Shown here: positions 45,577-56,201 of the stretch, piece by piece
How the letters are laid out: every line of letters begins with the position of its first letter
Numbering within the stretch: position 1 is the stretch's first letter
NCBI GenBank assembly: GCA_950295325.1
Contig: OX485803.1
Coordinates: 32,977,554 to 33,041,553 of the forward strand
Origin: Polytrichum commune
Taxonomy: Eukaryota; Streptophyta; Polytrichopsida; Polytrichales; Polytrichaceae
DNA: 64,000 bases
Direction: 5' to 3'
Translations under genes and position numbers: made by a program
The notes under the pieces: model-generated
The model's input: only the letters and a program-made list of their open reading frames with translations
Database searches by the model: none
What the model was told of the DNA's origin: nothing

Positions 45577-48500
45577 ATGCAAGGTAGGACTCGCTCACAA
45601 AAACCAAGTTTGATAGTAGGACTAGAGAAATCTACTCGGAAGAGGCGGTCCTCTAAAATCAGTGATAGATTAGAACAAGATAATGTTAGAATAGAGAGTT
45701 GTTTGAACGTCGAACCTAGGACTAGGTCAATTCTAGACACCTTAGAACTTGGAGCTCAACTTGAAGAGGAGATCACTCCCTCCAAATTGAGTGGTGAAAC
45801 TTCTTCGGAAAATTACACACTTAGAGAAGAATTCCCGGTAGAAGTTGATAGGGGATTGTTGAATAGTTCACCGGTCACCATGGCCGAGGAACGGGGGATG
45901 GATCCACCACCCATACCCCCAATTCCGCCCATACCTCCTATACCTCCAATAGACCCATTGGTTAGGCCAAGAGGCCTACCAATTGTGGTTCCACAAAATT
46001 TAGCGGCGATGGATATGCCATCTCATCTCCCTAAATTTTATGGGACCAAGGATGAGGACCCCTCTCGGCACATGGAACGGTATATCGAACGGTTGGCTAG
46101 CTTCCTCATAACCGACCCGGGTTATTGGTTAGTGTGGTTTCCTACCACTCTAGAGGGGGAAGCCTATGAATGGTATCGGGATCATGCCGAGGGACATTTT
46201 AGGGGATGGGAACAATTACAAAGGGAGTTTCTTAACGAATTTAGGCCGGAAGTGGGTCAAAGTACCGCATTAAGGGCATTGTCGTCATTGAAGCAAGGAA
46301 GGGAGGAAGAAATTTCGGCTTACATTAGGAGGTTTGATTTAGTGTGCACTAGATTTGTGGGTACCATGCTCAACGACGACACGCTAAAGCAATTTTTCAT
46401 TCAAGGGTTTTTTAAGTCCGGAACTATTAGGGGTGTTCTAGAAAGGAATCCCTTGACCTTGGCGGATGCCAAGCGTGCGGCTAGAGATATTGAAAACTTG
46501 GATAAAGATCACGAAAGGCTATGGAGAAGGGAGGATGAATTGATCCCACAATTCATCCCCATACGCCCTAGGGTGGTAGCGGTAGAACCCGCTAAGTATG
46601 AGAACCAAATTCCATATGCCATTGTGGACACCGGTCCCCGACCTTTAGCGGTTAGGGAACCGGCACCTCTTTTGGCACTACCGGCCCCTAGAACGGATCC
46701 ACACTTGGAGGAGGTTGAGAGAAGACTAGGTGCTAGCCAACTAGGATTCCAAGAGGCTATGATAAAACAAATGCAAAGCCTCACGGATCAAATGTCATTA
46801 ATGATCCGGAGTCAACAACCGGGGCCTCCACCCCCGGTTGAGTCGGGTAGGCATTCTTCCGGATTATGGTGTGTCCAATGTGGCCAACCGGGCCACACGC
46901 GTCAATTTTGTAGAAGTGGACAAAACCGTGACCAAAGAGGAAACGGTAACCCACCTCAACAAAATCAACGAGGTCAAGCGCCACCTCACTATGGAAATGG
47001 AAGCAATAGAGGACCACAACCTAGAGGGCAAGGTGGCCAAAATTTAGAGAAGAAGGAATTTCATCCCTTTTGTGGAAGGTGGCACGCTCAAGGACAATGT
47101 TGGTCCGAAGGTCAAGAATTTAATTGTAGCAATTGTGGAGGAAGTCATCCCTCGGATACGTGTCGCCAACCGGACAAAATAATTAATGTCCCTTACCCGG
47201 TGGCTAATCCACAACAACAAGCAAGGGATAATATGCGAGGTGCTAGGCCACAAGGAGTACCGGCCAATGAACTTAGGCCACCTAACTTATACTATGACCA
47301 TAGTAATGCTAGGCAAACTTTTCATCCACCGGCGGGCTTGCAAACTACAACCGGTTACATTCCAATACAAAATAGACAAGGAGTTCCACCTAATGGTAGT
47401 AACGGGAGACAAGCGCCTCCAACGGATCCGGGACCATCTAACTTCCAAGATGTTAGGTTCATGGATGGAGTGTTGGAGGCCACATGTGATGACATGCTTC
47501 CTCTCCCAACGAGAATTGGAGAGGAGCAAAGTCAATGGCCTCCTCACACCAATGCTATTACATATGAGTTAGTGAAGGGTAAGGGTGTGGTTGAAGAAGC
47601 ACCTGCACTAGCGGTAACTACTAGGGCTAGGAGAGGGGATGCCCCGTTGGAGGTAGGAATAGGAGAGCAAGGAAATTACTCTTCGGATGAAGAGATTAAT
47701 CTCTCCGAGTTGGATAGGGTAGCTAGAAGAGCTACTAAGGATGTGGAGAGGGAAAATATAATTTTACAAGATAGGGAGAGGACTAATGCGGTACATGACT
47801 TGGATAATAGCGATGTGGGTGAATGGGAAGGACCGGGGGTTCCCGTAGACGAATTCGACGTAGTGGGTAATTCTAAGGTGGAAAGATCTACCGGGTACGA
47901 CTTGTGGGCGGACCTTAGTACACTCAAGGCGGATATTACTTTCGGCCAACTATTGGAAATTTCACCCACGGCAAGGAAAACATTAAAGGAGGGAATGCCG
48001 GTACACAAGAGGATGAGGAAGGTGAAAGCTAAAATAGCCGCTAGGATCCAATCACAAGGTGGAAGAGACGTGAAAGCTATAGAAATAGAAGTTGTTATAG
48101 TAGATAAGGTGGTTCCTAATGTGCTAGTCGACGGAGGGAGTAGTCTAAATATACTACCGGAGGATACTATGAAAAAATTGGGACTTGGACTCACGGGGCC
48201 TTCACCTTTGGTCATAAATATGGCAAATCAAAGTTCGACTACGCCTTTGGGGATGATCAAGGATTGTAGAATGACTACGGGAGGTGAGGAGTACTTGGTC
48301 ACCTTCCATGTCATTAAAATGCACTCCAACAAGGACACCTTCCCCATTTTGCTAGGTAGGCCTTGGTTGCGGATGGCGAATGCTATGGTCAATTGGGGTG
48401 GACCTAAACCATCCATCACTTATGGTCCGGAGGGTAATAGGGTCATAGTGTCCATTGGTTCATTAGAAGGATGGATGAAGAAGGAGATGTATTTGCCATT

Positions 48501-51500
48501 GGAGAAGGAAATTGATGACTTAAACGAGAATGAGATTGGCAAGGCATTGGTGGGAGTCGTCCATCCCGAAGGTCAAAGGGTTGTTATAGATTCGGGCTCG
48601 GGAAGTCTAGGTCCTAATTTTTACAATTATGGGGATAATGGGGATTATGCCCAATGGCTAAGGGAGTACCCCGAGTCCGAGGTTGATGTAATGGTTACAT
48701 TTCACCAAGTAGGCTTAGGGAGTGAATTTCCTAGTGTTAGTTTAGGAGAGGGCTCATTGTTGGAGCCATGTGAGGTGCTCACCGAGGAAGAGTGGGTTAG
48801 CGGTGGGTTAACACCTTGGGTAGATGACGTGGAAGAGGGTGAGGTTAGTTTAATTCATGTAGATGGGACTCAAGAGGAGGATGTGATTATTGAGTCATCG
48901 AAATTGGAGGAGCCTTTACATTTCAAGACCACGTCTACGGGGATAGTTGTAGGTCAAGATGTGAAAGATTACCCCAATGTGCCTTCCGATTGGTATCGGA
49001 ACAAAGAGGAACAAGCACATGTGTCGGAAGCGGATTGGCGGTACGTGGATGTGAAATTAAAGAATGGAAAAACCCGACAAATGAAGATGGGCTCCAAATT
49101 GGGGGAGAAAGAGGTTAGGGAGTATAGCAATTTGGTGGATGAGTTTAGTGATACTTTTGCATGGTCCTACGATGAGCTTAAGGGAATTCCTAGGGAAATG
49201 GTAGAGCACCGGATTCCTTTAATTCCGGGGGCGAGGCCAATTAGACAAAAGGAGAGGAGGATGAATCCTCAATTGCAATTGTTGGTGAAAGCGGAATTGG
49301 AAAGGTTATTGAAGGCCGGGTTTATCAAGCCGGTGGAAATCACGGATTGGGTTTCTCCTATGGTCTTAGTAAAGAAAAAAAATGGGAAATTAAGGGTTTG
49401 TGTCGACTATAGGAAATTGAATTCGTGCACACAAAAGGATCACTTCCCCTTACCTTTTATCACCTTGTTGCTTGAGGAGGTTGGAGGTCATTCGCGATAT
49501 ACCTTTATGGATGGGTATGCGGGTTATAATCAAATTTCCATAGCCCTCCAAGATATCCATAAAACGGCTTTTACTACACCTTGGGGTACTTTTGTGTGGG
49601 TAGTGATGCCATTTGGGTTATGTAATGCCCCGGCTACTTTCCAACGATTAGTAATGTATATCTTCACCGACTTGTTGTTCAAATCCATGACCGTCTTTGT
49701 GGACGATTTTAGCACACAAAGTAATGTGGATGATCACCTACATTGTGTTAGGGAGGCATTGGTTAGGTGTAGGAAGATGAGGTTAGCATTAAACCCGGAT
49801 AAGACATTTTTGGGAGTGAATAAGGGAGTGTTGTTGGGTTATGTTGTTAGTGAGAAAGGTAGAGAACCCGATCCGGATAAGATTGCGGCCATAAGCGACT
49901 TGGCAACTCCAACCAATTCCAAGGGGATCTCTAAGTTGTTAGGACATGTGGGATGGTACCGGGAACTTATTCCTAATTTTTCAAAGATAGCGGTGCCCAT
50001 TACCCATTTGCTAAAAAAGGATGTCAAATTCGAGTGGACGGATGCTTGTCAAAAAGCCTTTGAGGAATTGCGGGATAGGTTGAGCACCTATCCGGTGTTG
50101 ATACCACCCAATTGGGGTAAACCTTTTCACGTCTATTGTGATGCTAGTAATGTGGCAATAGGGAGTGCGCTTTGTCAAGCAACGGGAGAAAAAGAGAAGG
50201 ATCAACCTATAGCTTATGCGAGTAAGCAATTGACCCCCGCCGAAAGAAACTACTCTACGACGGAGAGGGAGTGCCTAGCCATGGTGTTTTCCGTTAAAAA
50301 GTTTAGGCATTACCTCATGTGCAACCCGGTTGTATTTTTTGTTGACCACATGGCTATCAAGTATCTAATTAACAAGGCGGAGTTAAGTGGTAGGTTAGCT
50401 AGGTGGGTTTTGTTATTAGAAGAATTCGACTACACGGTGGAATATAAACCGGGTCGTATGCATTTACAAGCGGACCACTTGTCTAGGTTGTCGGAGGAGA
50501 TAGGAAAAAATCCGGTAAATGATATGTTAGTAGATGATAGCCTCTTTGTGGTCACTTCTACACCGGAGTGGTATGCGGGCATAGTGGAATTTCTAACAAC
50601 CCACAAGTTGCCCAAAGAGTGGACAAAAGAAGAGAGAAGGAAGGTGAGGGTAAATAGTAGGCAATTTGTTGTAGTGGGCCATAGGTTGTTTAGAAGGGGG
50701 TCCGATGGTATTTTACGACGATGCGTGTCAAAAACGGAGGTTGAAGCGATTTTAATCGCTTGCCACGATAGCGCTTGCGGCGGTCACTTCTCGGGTCAAC
50801 TCACCGGGCAAAAAATACTTAGAGCGGGCTACTTTTGGCCTACACTATTTAAGGACGCCCATGACTATGTAAGGAAATGCGACGCTTGCCAACGGTATGC
50901 CCGAAACGACCTTAGAATGGAGATGCCTTTACATGTATCATTACCCTTAATTCCTTTCGAAAAATGGGGCATCGACTATGTGGGTGAGGTCCATCCCCAA
51001 TCTTCAAAAGGAATGAAATATATTGTGGTGGCAACCGAGTACCTCACCAAATGGGCGGAAGCCAAAGCGGTGAAGACCGACACGGCGGAACACGCGGCAA
51101 CATTTATGTACGAAAACATAATTTCGCGGTTCGGGGTGCCGAAGATCCTAGTAAGCGATAGGGGTATTCACTTTTTGAATGACTTGATTCGAGAGATGAC
51201 AGAGAAATTTAAAATTGATCACCGGAAGACTACTCCCTACCACCCACAAACCAATGGACAAACGGAAAGGGTTAACGGAATTTTGGTGAGTATACTACGC
51301 AAGACGGTTATAGACTCGAAGCGGGATTGGGATACGAAACTAACGGCGGCACTTTGGGCATACCGTACAACCTATAAGGTAACTACGCGTGCTACACCAT
51401 TTTCCTTAGTCTATGGTCTTGAAGCGACACTACCAATCGAATATGAAGTCGAGTCACTTAGGGTGGCCGTGAGTACGAGACTTACCGAAAGTCAATCCTT

Positions 51501-51816
51501 ACGAAATCGACTAACCGATTTGGAAGCACTTGACGAAGGGAGGAGAATGGCGGCTCAACATATTGAGGCAATCCAAAGAAGGAGAAAGATTACTTTCGAC
51601 AAACGACATAAGAGAAGGGCCCTAACACCGGGAATGATGGTCATGATTCAAGACGCACGAAAGCTTGAATTTCCGGCGAAATTCAATGCGGTATGGTTAG
51701 GACCTTACCTTGTCTATGAGGTCTTTCCTAATAATTCAATTCAATTGGAAACGTTGAATGGTGAGCTCTTTCCTACCCGTACATCGGGAAGTAGATGTAA
51801 GGAGTACCGAGCTTGA
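45577..51816 (+). CDS. Ty3/gypsy Gag-Pol polyprotein, 2079 aa, single frame
   Basis: Order of domains: Gag core from about residue 150 to 325 (LPKFYGTKDEDP onward); zinc knuckle CVQCGQPGHTRQFC near 431; a second, shortened knuckle CSNCGGSHPSDTC near 516; aspartic protease with VLVDGGSSLNILP near 849 (DGG instead of the usual DTG or DSG); reverse transcriptase with KLRVCVDYRKLN and FVDD at 1374-1377; RNase H with D1522 and E1563; integrase with an HHCC-type region from about 1730 and D1800, D1861, E1897 (D,D-35-E). There is no chromodomain at the end and no stop or frameshift, so Gag and Pol are made as one product. The start is the first ATG after the leader. Confidence 0.97.
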   Translation: MQGRTRSQKPSLIVGLEKSTRKRRSSKISDRLEQDNVRIESCLNVEPRTRSILDTLELGAQLEEEITPSKLSGETSSENYTLREEFPVEVDRGLLNSSPVTMAEERGMDPPPIPPIPPIPPIPPIDPLVRPRGLPIVVPQNLAAMDMPSHLPKFYGTKDEDPSRHMERYIERLASFLITDPGYWLVWFPTTLEGEAYEWYRDHAEGHFRGWEQLQREFLNEFRPEVGQSTALRALSSLKQGREEEISAYIRRFDLVCTRFVGTMLNDDTLKQFFIQGFFKSGTIRGVLERNPLTLADAKRAARDIENLDKDHERLWRREDELIPQFIPIRPRVVAVEPAKYENQIPYAIVDTGPRPLAVREPAPLLALPAPRTDPHLEEVERRLGASQLGFQEAMIKQMQSLTDQMSLMIRSQQPGPPPPVESGRHSSGLWCVQCGQPGHTRQFCRSGQNRDQRGNGNPPQQNQRGQAPPHYGNGSNRGPQPRGQGGQNLEKKEFHPFCGRWHAQGQCWSEGQEFNCSNCGGSHPSDTCRQPDKIINVPYPVANPQQQARDNMRGARPQGVPANELRPPNLYYDHSNARQTFHPPAGLQTTTGYIPIQNRQGVPPNGSNGRQAPPTDPGPSNFQDVRFMDGVLEATCDDMLPLPTRIGEEQSQWPPHTNAITYELVKGKGVVEEAPALAVTTRARRGDAPLEVGIGEQGNYSSDEEINLSELDRVARRATKDVERENIILQDRERTNAVHDLDNSDVGEWEGPGVPVDEFDVVGNSKVERSTGYDLWADLSTLKADITFGQLLEISPTARKTLKEGMPVHKRMRKVKAKIAARIQSQGGRDVKAIEIEVVIVDKVVPNVLVDGGSSLNILPEDTMKKLGLGLTGPSPLVINMANQSSTTPLGMIKDCRMTTGGEEYLVTFHVIKMHSNKDTFPILLGRPWLRMANAMVNWGGPKPSITYGPEGNRVIVSIGSLEGWMKKEMYLPLEKEIDDLNENEIGKALVGVVHPEGQRVVIDSGSGSLGPNFYNYGDNGDYAQWLREYPESEVDVMVTFHQVGLGSEFPSVSLGEGSLLEPCEVLTEEEWVSGGLTPWVDDVEEGEVSLIHVDGTQEEDVIIESSKLEEPLHFKTTSTGIVVGQDVKDYPNVPSDWYRNKEEQAHVSEADWRYVDVKLKNGKTRQMKMGSKLGEKEVREYSNLVDEFSDTFAWSYDELKGIPREMVEHRIPLIPGARPIRQKERRMNPQLQLLVKAELERLLKAGFIKPVEITDWVSPMVLVKKKNGKLRVCVDYRKLNSCTQKDHFPLPFITLLLEEVGGHSRYTFMDGYAGYNQISIALQDIHKTAFTTPWGTFVWVVMPFGLCNAPATFQRLVMYIFTDLLFKSMTVFVDDFSTQSNVDDHLHCVREALVRCRKMRLALNPDKTFLGVNKGVLLGYVVSEKGREPDPDKIAAISDLATPTNSKGISKLLGHVGWYRELIPNFSKIAVPITHLLKKDVKFEWTDACQKAFEELRDRLSTYPVLIPPNWGKPFHVYCDASNVAIGSALCQATGEKEKDQPIAYASKQLTPAERNYSTTERECLAMVFSVKKFRHYLMCNPVVFFVDHMAIKYLINKAELSGRLARWVLLLEEFDYTVEYKPGRMHLQADHLSRLSEEIGKNPVNDMLVDDSLFVVTSTPEWYAGIVEFLTTHKLPKEWTKEERRKVRVNSRQFVVVGHRLFRRGSDGILRRCVSKTEVEAILIACHDSACGGHFSGQLTGQKILRAGYFWPTLFKDAHDYVRKCDACQRYARNDLRMEMPLHVSLPLIPFEKWGIDYVGEVHPQSSKGMKYIVVATEYLTKWAEAKAVKTDTAEHAATFMYENIISRFGVPKILVSDRGIHFLNDLIREMTEKFKIDHRKTTPYHPQTNGQTERVNGILVSILRKTVIDSKRDWDTKLTAALWAYRTTYKVTTRATPFSLVYGLEATLPIEYEVESLRVAVSTRLTESQSLRNRLTDLEALDEGRRMAAQHIEAIQRRRKITFDKRHKRRALTPGMMVMIQDARKLEFPAKFNAVWLGPYLVYEVFPNNSIQLETLNGELFPTRTSGSRCKEYRA

Positions 51817-51877
51817 CTAGGCAACTTACCCTTGGAGCAAGAGATGTTTGGATTCATCCCCCGATGGTCGCCAATTA

Positions 51878-54029
51878 TGTGAGCCCAAAAGGGTGCCCAC
51901 ATTTAGTCTTAGACCCTTGAAACGTTAGTTGATGCACTTTGAAGTAGCATGTTACTTCACAAAAATATAAAAAGAGTGAAATGTTAGTCTTAGAAGTACC
52001 ATGTTGTAAGAGGCTAGGATGTGAGTTGTTATTGTGTTTTTACCTTCGGAAGGATTTGAGGTAAGGAGAACTTGGATTGAGTAGTTAGTGAGTAGGCTAG
52101 TACAAATGGATGGAGACAACCAAAGTGACTCAAGAGGCAAGTGCATTCGAATTGGGATGAATGGAGGATCACATGGAGCGCACAAGTGGACCACCTCATC
52201 ATGGCCACTTAATGGGGAAGGCCCAAGGAAGAATGCAAGGTGGAGGATAAGCAAATTCTCAAAGCACCAATCAAATCACGAGTTAAGCATCGTGGTTTGA
52301 ATTAAGTGGTGAGCGACGATTTGGGAAAGTAAGGGGAGAAAGTTATGGCGGCGGAAAGCGAAGGAGGCTAAGTTTGGGTTGAAGCATCCCAAGTTTGGTA
52401 AAGTGTGGTAGGTAGAAAGCCAAGGCTAGTTAAATGTTCGAATTAGGATCCTTGTTGATCATTTGAGGGAGGAAGGCTTAGAAGATAGAATTGGCGCCTA
52501 CTAAGTAGGAGGAAATCTCAAGGGCTTATCGTGAGCCTTGAGGGTGCTCACCCCCTCAAGCTTACTATATAATCCCTCATTCTTCCCTCACTCATCCTCT
52601 CTTTCCTTTGTGCTCCAAGGTACCCCACGAGTTATAAGTGTGGGTGTGGGAAGCCATATTGGAGCACATGTGTGTGCTTAGTTTTTAGTTTGAGAGCCAA
52701 GGCTTGTTAGCCTTGAAGAGGGTTTGACCTCTTGGTAGAATTAGTGTTGACGTGAAGGATTTTAAAGTTAATTCATGATTCCAATTTGTGGTACTTAAAG
52801 TTCATGTTTTGAATACACGTGGTTGCAAGTTCCATGTTTAAGAGTTGAGCACTTGATGTTGTGATGAGTGCAAAAATATACTTGTGTGGATTAGTTAGTC
52901 TTAGTGAAGTTAGGAAATTCTCTCTCCCCCTCTCCTCTCTAGGATTTTAGGATTTTAGGATTAGAGAAGAATTGTGTGATTAGAAAGGGGTTGTTAGTAG
53001 AATTAGGGAAATTAGGTAGGAAGATTAGTTAAGGGCTTGAATAATTAGTGAGGTAGTTGGGGATTACAACTACAAAGTTGTGGGTTCATGAAGGAGCTGG
53101 GTTTATGAAGGAGCTGGGTTTGTTTAGTTAGAAAGTAAAGAGCTGGGTTTATGAAGGACCTGGGTTTGTTTAGTTAGAAGCTAAGGAGCTGGGTTCATGA
53201 AGGAGCTGGGTTTATGAAGGAGCTGGGTTTGTTTAGTTAGAAGCTAAGGAGCTGGGTTCATGAAGGAGCTGGGTTTATGAAGGAGCTAGGTTTATGTAAT
53301 TAGAAAATAAAGAGATGGGTTCATGAAGGAGCTTAGTAGATAGCCTACCTAATTAGCTCATAGACAAGTAGTTAGTTACATTATGCTAGTTAGTGTTATG
53401 TGTGGCTTTCACAAGTAAATGTATTTGAGATTGACTATAGAGAATAGTGTTTTTTTTAACACTTGCATCCTCTCTTTAAAAATAAACCACGTGCACAACT
53501 TAATGGAGAATGTGGAGCACTCTCGCGATGGCAAGACAAAGGAAGCAAAGACCAAAGGTGCGAGGGAGAGATTGACATAAGTCACATAAGTATTTCTTAA
53601 TACTTAAAGGCTTATGTACGGTATGGAGACACCAAGTGAGACCTCTTATAGTAGCGATACGGAATACACAAGTGATAGTTCAAGTGGTAGTATAGAGTCA
53701 ACGGCACGGACTCCATTTAGGAGAGGGATATCCTTAAGGGCTTGTGTAGCTAAAGCAGCCGGATGGACGTTAGAAGCAAACAAAGACAAAATAGCACCCG
53801 AGCATAAGGAGGTTAAAATAACATAGTTAACTTGTGCATTCTCCACATACGTATTGAAATCGTACATTGAGTTGTTAAAAGTGAAATTCCAGTTAAATCC
53901 AAGACCACTTGAAGGGTGAACCTTGCACTATGGACTCATCCAAGTCCAAATCCAATACCGCGGAGGAATGTGAGCCCAAACCCACTACTCGGACTACGGA
54001 CGCTTAAGGGTGGGGGGTTTGGCCTCACA
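51878..54029 (+). repeat. 3' LTR
   Basis: Same length as the 5' LTR, offset exactly 9362 bp, with TATATAA at 52566-52572 and the minisatellite at 53089-53337. No clear polypurine tract is next to its start: the preceding bases read GATGGTCGCCAATTA. Confidence 0.96.
53614..53826 (+). CDS. LTR-embedded small ORF, 70 aa (3' LTR)
   Basis: Identical in layout to the 5' LTR copy, including the core GISLRACVAKAAGWTLE. In this position it lies downstream of gag-pol and might be transcribed from the 3' LTR into the flank. It is a by-product of LTR duplication, not independent evidence for coding. Confidence 0.6.
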   Translation: MYGMETPSETSYSSDTEYTSDSSSGSIESTARTPFRRGISLRACVAKAAGWTLEANKDKIAPEHKEVKIT

Positions 54030-54241
54030 CTTACCCACATACTATCAACTTAATTCACCCAATCCCCTAAGGCCACTAATCCTTTAATTAACCACACTAA
54101 ATAAGCCTAAGGCCTAAAACATAACTACACACCACGCCTCATTCTTTTTAATGTTTTTTGTTGTTTCAATAACGATGTCAATTGCAATTCTAAGTAAATT
54201 TTAAACATAAAACAAATATGAGCAACCATTTTGGGCTCATA
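54030..54241 (-). repeat. Right part (start) of the interrupted antisense LTR
   Basis: Read on the minus strand it starts TATGAGCCCAAAATGG and parallels 37413-37620 on the plus strand, with the shared phrases 'ctcatatttgttttatgttta', 'tagaattgca' and 'gttattgaaacaa'. It joins 42515 leftward once the Ty3 element is removed. Confidence 0.8.
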
Positions 54242-56201
54242 CTCATAGAGGCTACTGCATTTCGCCATTTTAGGGAATTAGCCGATTTGAAACCATCATG
54301 GGCGTACTTCTTTAGTCCCATTAGCCTTTTGGCTTCCCAAACTGAAATCAACTTCATTTTATTTTATGTCATACACATTCTAACCTCCTTGATATCACGC
54401 TTGTGGCAACCAAAGTGCACATGATATTAAGGAGGTATGTAGTGTTAACATGGATGTGTGATAATAAAAATTTAGTGTAATGTATGACATTAGGGGTATC
54501 ACACAAAGTCAACATTACAATGATGACAATGATAACAATGTGATATATGCAATGTTGGTTTGAATTCTTTGGTAGATTAATTTTATGTCAAAACCCATGA
54601 TATATGAGAGGGAAATGTGACAACAAGGAGGGAGATTTGAACCGAGCACATCCGTTCCAGGGTTTGGGGATATAAGAGAAGGAATGGCATTATGGAGGGC
54701 GATTTTACGGAGGTTAAGGTGCAAGTATCCAAGGTTGAGGTAGGTGTTGCAAAGCTTGTGGTTAGTAAGTCAAGATACCGTTGGGTAGGTGATATATGGC
54801 AAGCAGGCTTGAGCTCCCGACTTCGTACCTACCGGCTTATTGACTGCCTGTAAATTGTTGGATGGCTAAAAGGTGTGCTCTTACACAATAATTCCCTCTC
54901 TCCCTCATGTAATTTTTAATTCCCTCTCTCCCTCATGAGATTTTTAATAGGACCCCCTTACTTTGTAAAAAAATGACATTTTGAGTAAAAAAGTAAAGCA
55001 CAACTTAAGTTTGAATAATTGATGACTCTGCCTATCATATATAATCTAATTTTGCTAGTTTTTATGCTTCACTAATAGCAACAAAGTTGATAAACACGAG
55101 CTTCAAAAAGAGAGAACATTACATTCCAAAAGGCAACATGAACCTTCATATCCGATTGGCTCCCTTGTGACGTGCAAAGTTTCCATGTGAATGGGCGTTA
55201 AGATAAAATACTTAGAAGTGGTCCAATGTGAATGTGACTTGGAAACTCTATAAATTGAAGTAGAAAATAATTTGCGAGGGGTAGGGAGGTTAGCAAAAAA
55301 GAAAGAAAAGGAAGGATCCTCCCATCTTATTCTAGGGATAAAAGATTGAGTTCCTATTAGCTCGGTAGTGATTGTATTGGTCACTTGGGCAAGAGCAGCA
55401 TGAAGTAAGGACGCTCATAAAGAGTTTAAGAAACAAGAAACTTTGGCATCCCAAGTCCAAGTTCAAGCATCATGTATCATTATCCTCGGGGCCCACAAAA
55501 CAAACAAGAGTTGTTGAAAAATGTAAGGTATGTTAATTTAAAAGTCCCATAAATATTCATAAATCAAGTTATACCAACCAATGATAGCAAGGCACAATGA
55601 ATGACATGGAAACAAAATTTATGAATAACACACAATGAATGGCATGAATAGTGGTGGTATTCCATCCAAAATATATTGTAACTAAACTATCATAGAGGAC
55701 ATTATCTGAACATTGTTTATTGCTTTCTAGGCTTATCCATTCCTCATGATTATCCAACTCATGGCATGGTTTACCATATCAGCGTGCTTATTAATGAATA
55801 CATATCAATGTAAAATTCTAAATAGAATATCTAACGACTCCTCGTTCTTGCACAACTTCAAGGGTCATGATCATGTCCAATTCATAACCATCATTGGGAA
55901 CCCAACATTACGTCTCTTGTCCAACTTTGTTCAAGGACTTGTACGGCTTGTAACTATCATTGGGAACCCATCTTTGGGTTTGCTAGTTGCATTGATTTTG
56001 TACATATAGTTCTGCTTGTCATGCCCCAATCGCTCCCACCTTCGGAATATCAAAGTGATCGGATTGCATAAATTAATACATGTTTAATATAATATCATTG
56101 CATATCAATCATAAAGAAGTGATAGACATAATGAAACCAATTGGATTATAGAATAAAGTTGTCAATCTACTGCAACAAACTTAGAAAATATCAAAAGTAA
56201 G

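Larger units (their letters stand above)
42516..54029 (+). mobile_element. Complete Ty3/gypsy retrotransposon, 11.5 kb
   Basis: Two 2152-bp LTRs (42516-44667 and 51878-54029) start TGTGAGCCC and end CCTCACA. A perfect 5-bp target duplication CTTAC flanks them (42511-42515 and 54030-54034). The LTRs look almost identical; the one difference I found is G at 43127 against A at 52489. Inside are a PBS, a 0.9-kb leader and one uninterrupted gag-pol frame. The altered protease box (DGGSS), domain order and absence of a chromodomain resemble the Athila/Tat side of plant Ty3 elements; that placement is by memory. It appears young and possibly competent for movement. Confidence 0.97.

Noticed and set aside
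47676-48215. 179-codon minus-strand frame inside gag-pol
   Set aside because: Antisense shadow of the long gag-pol frame.
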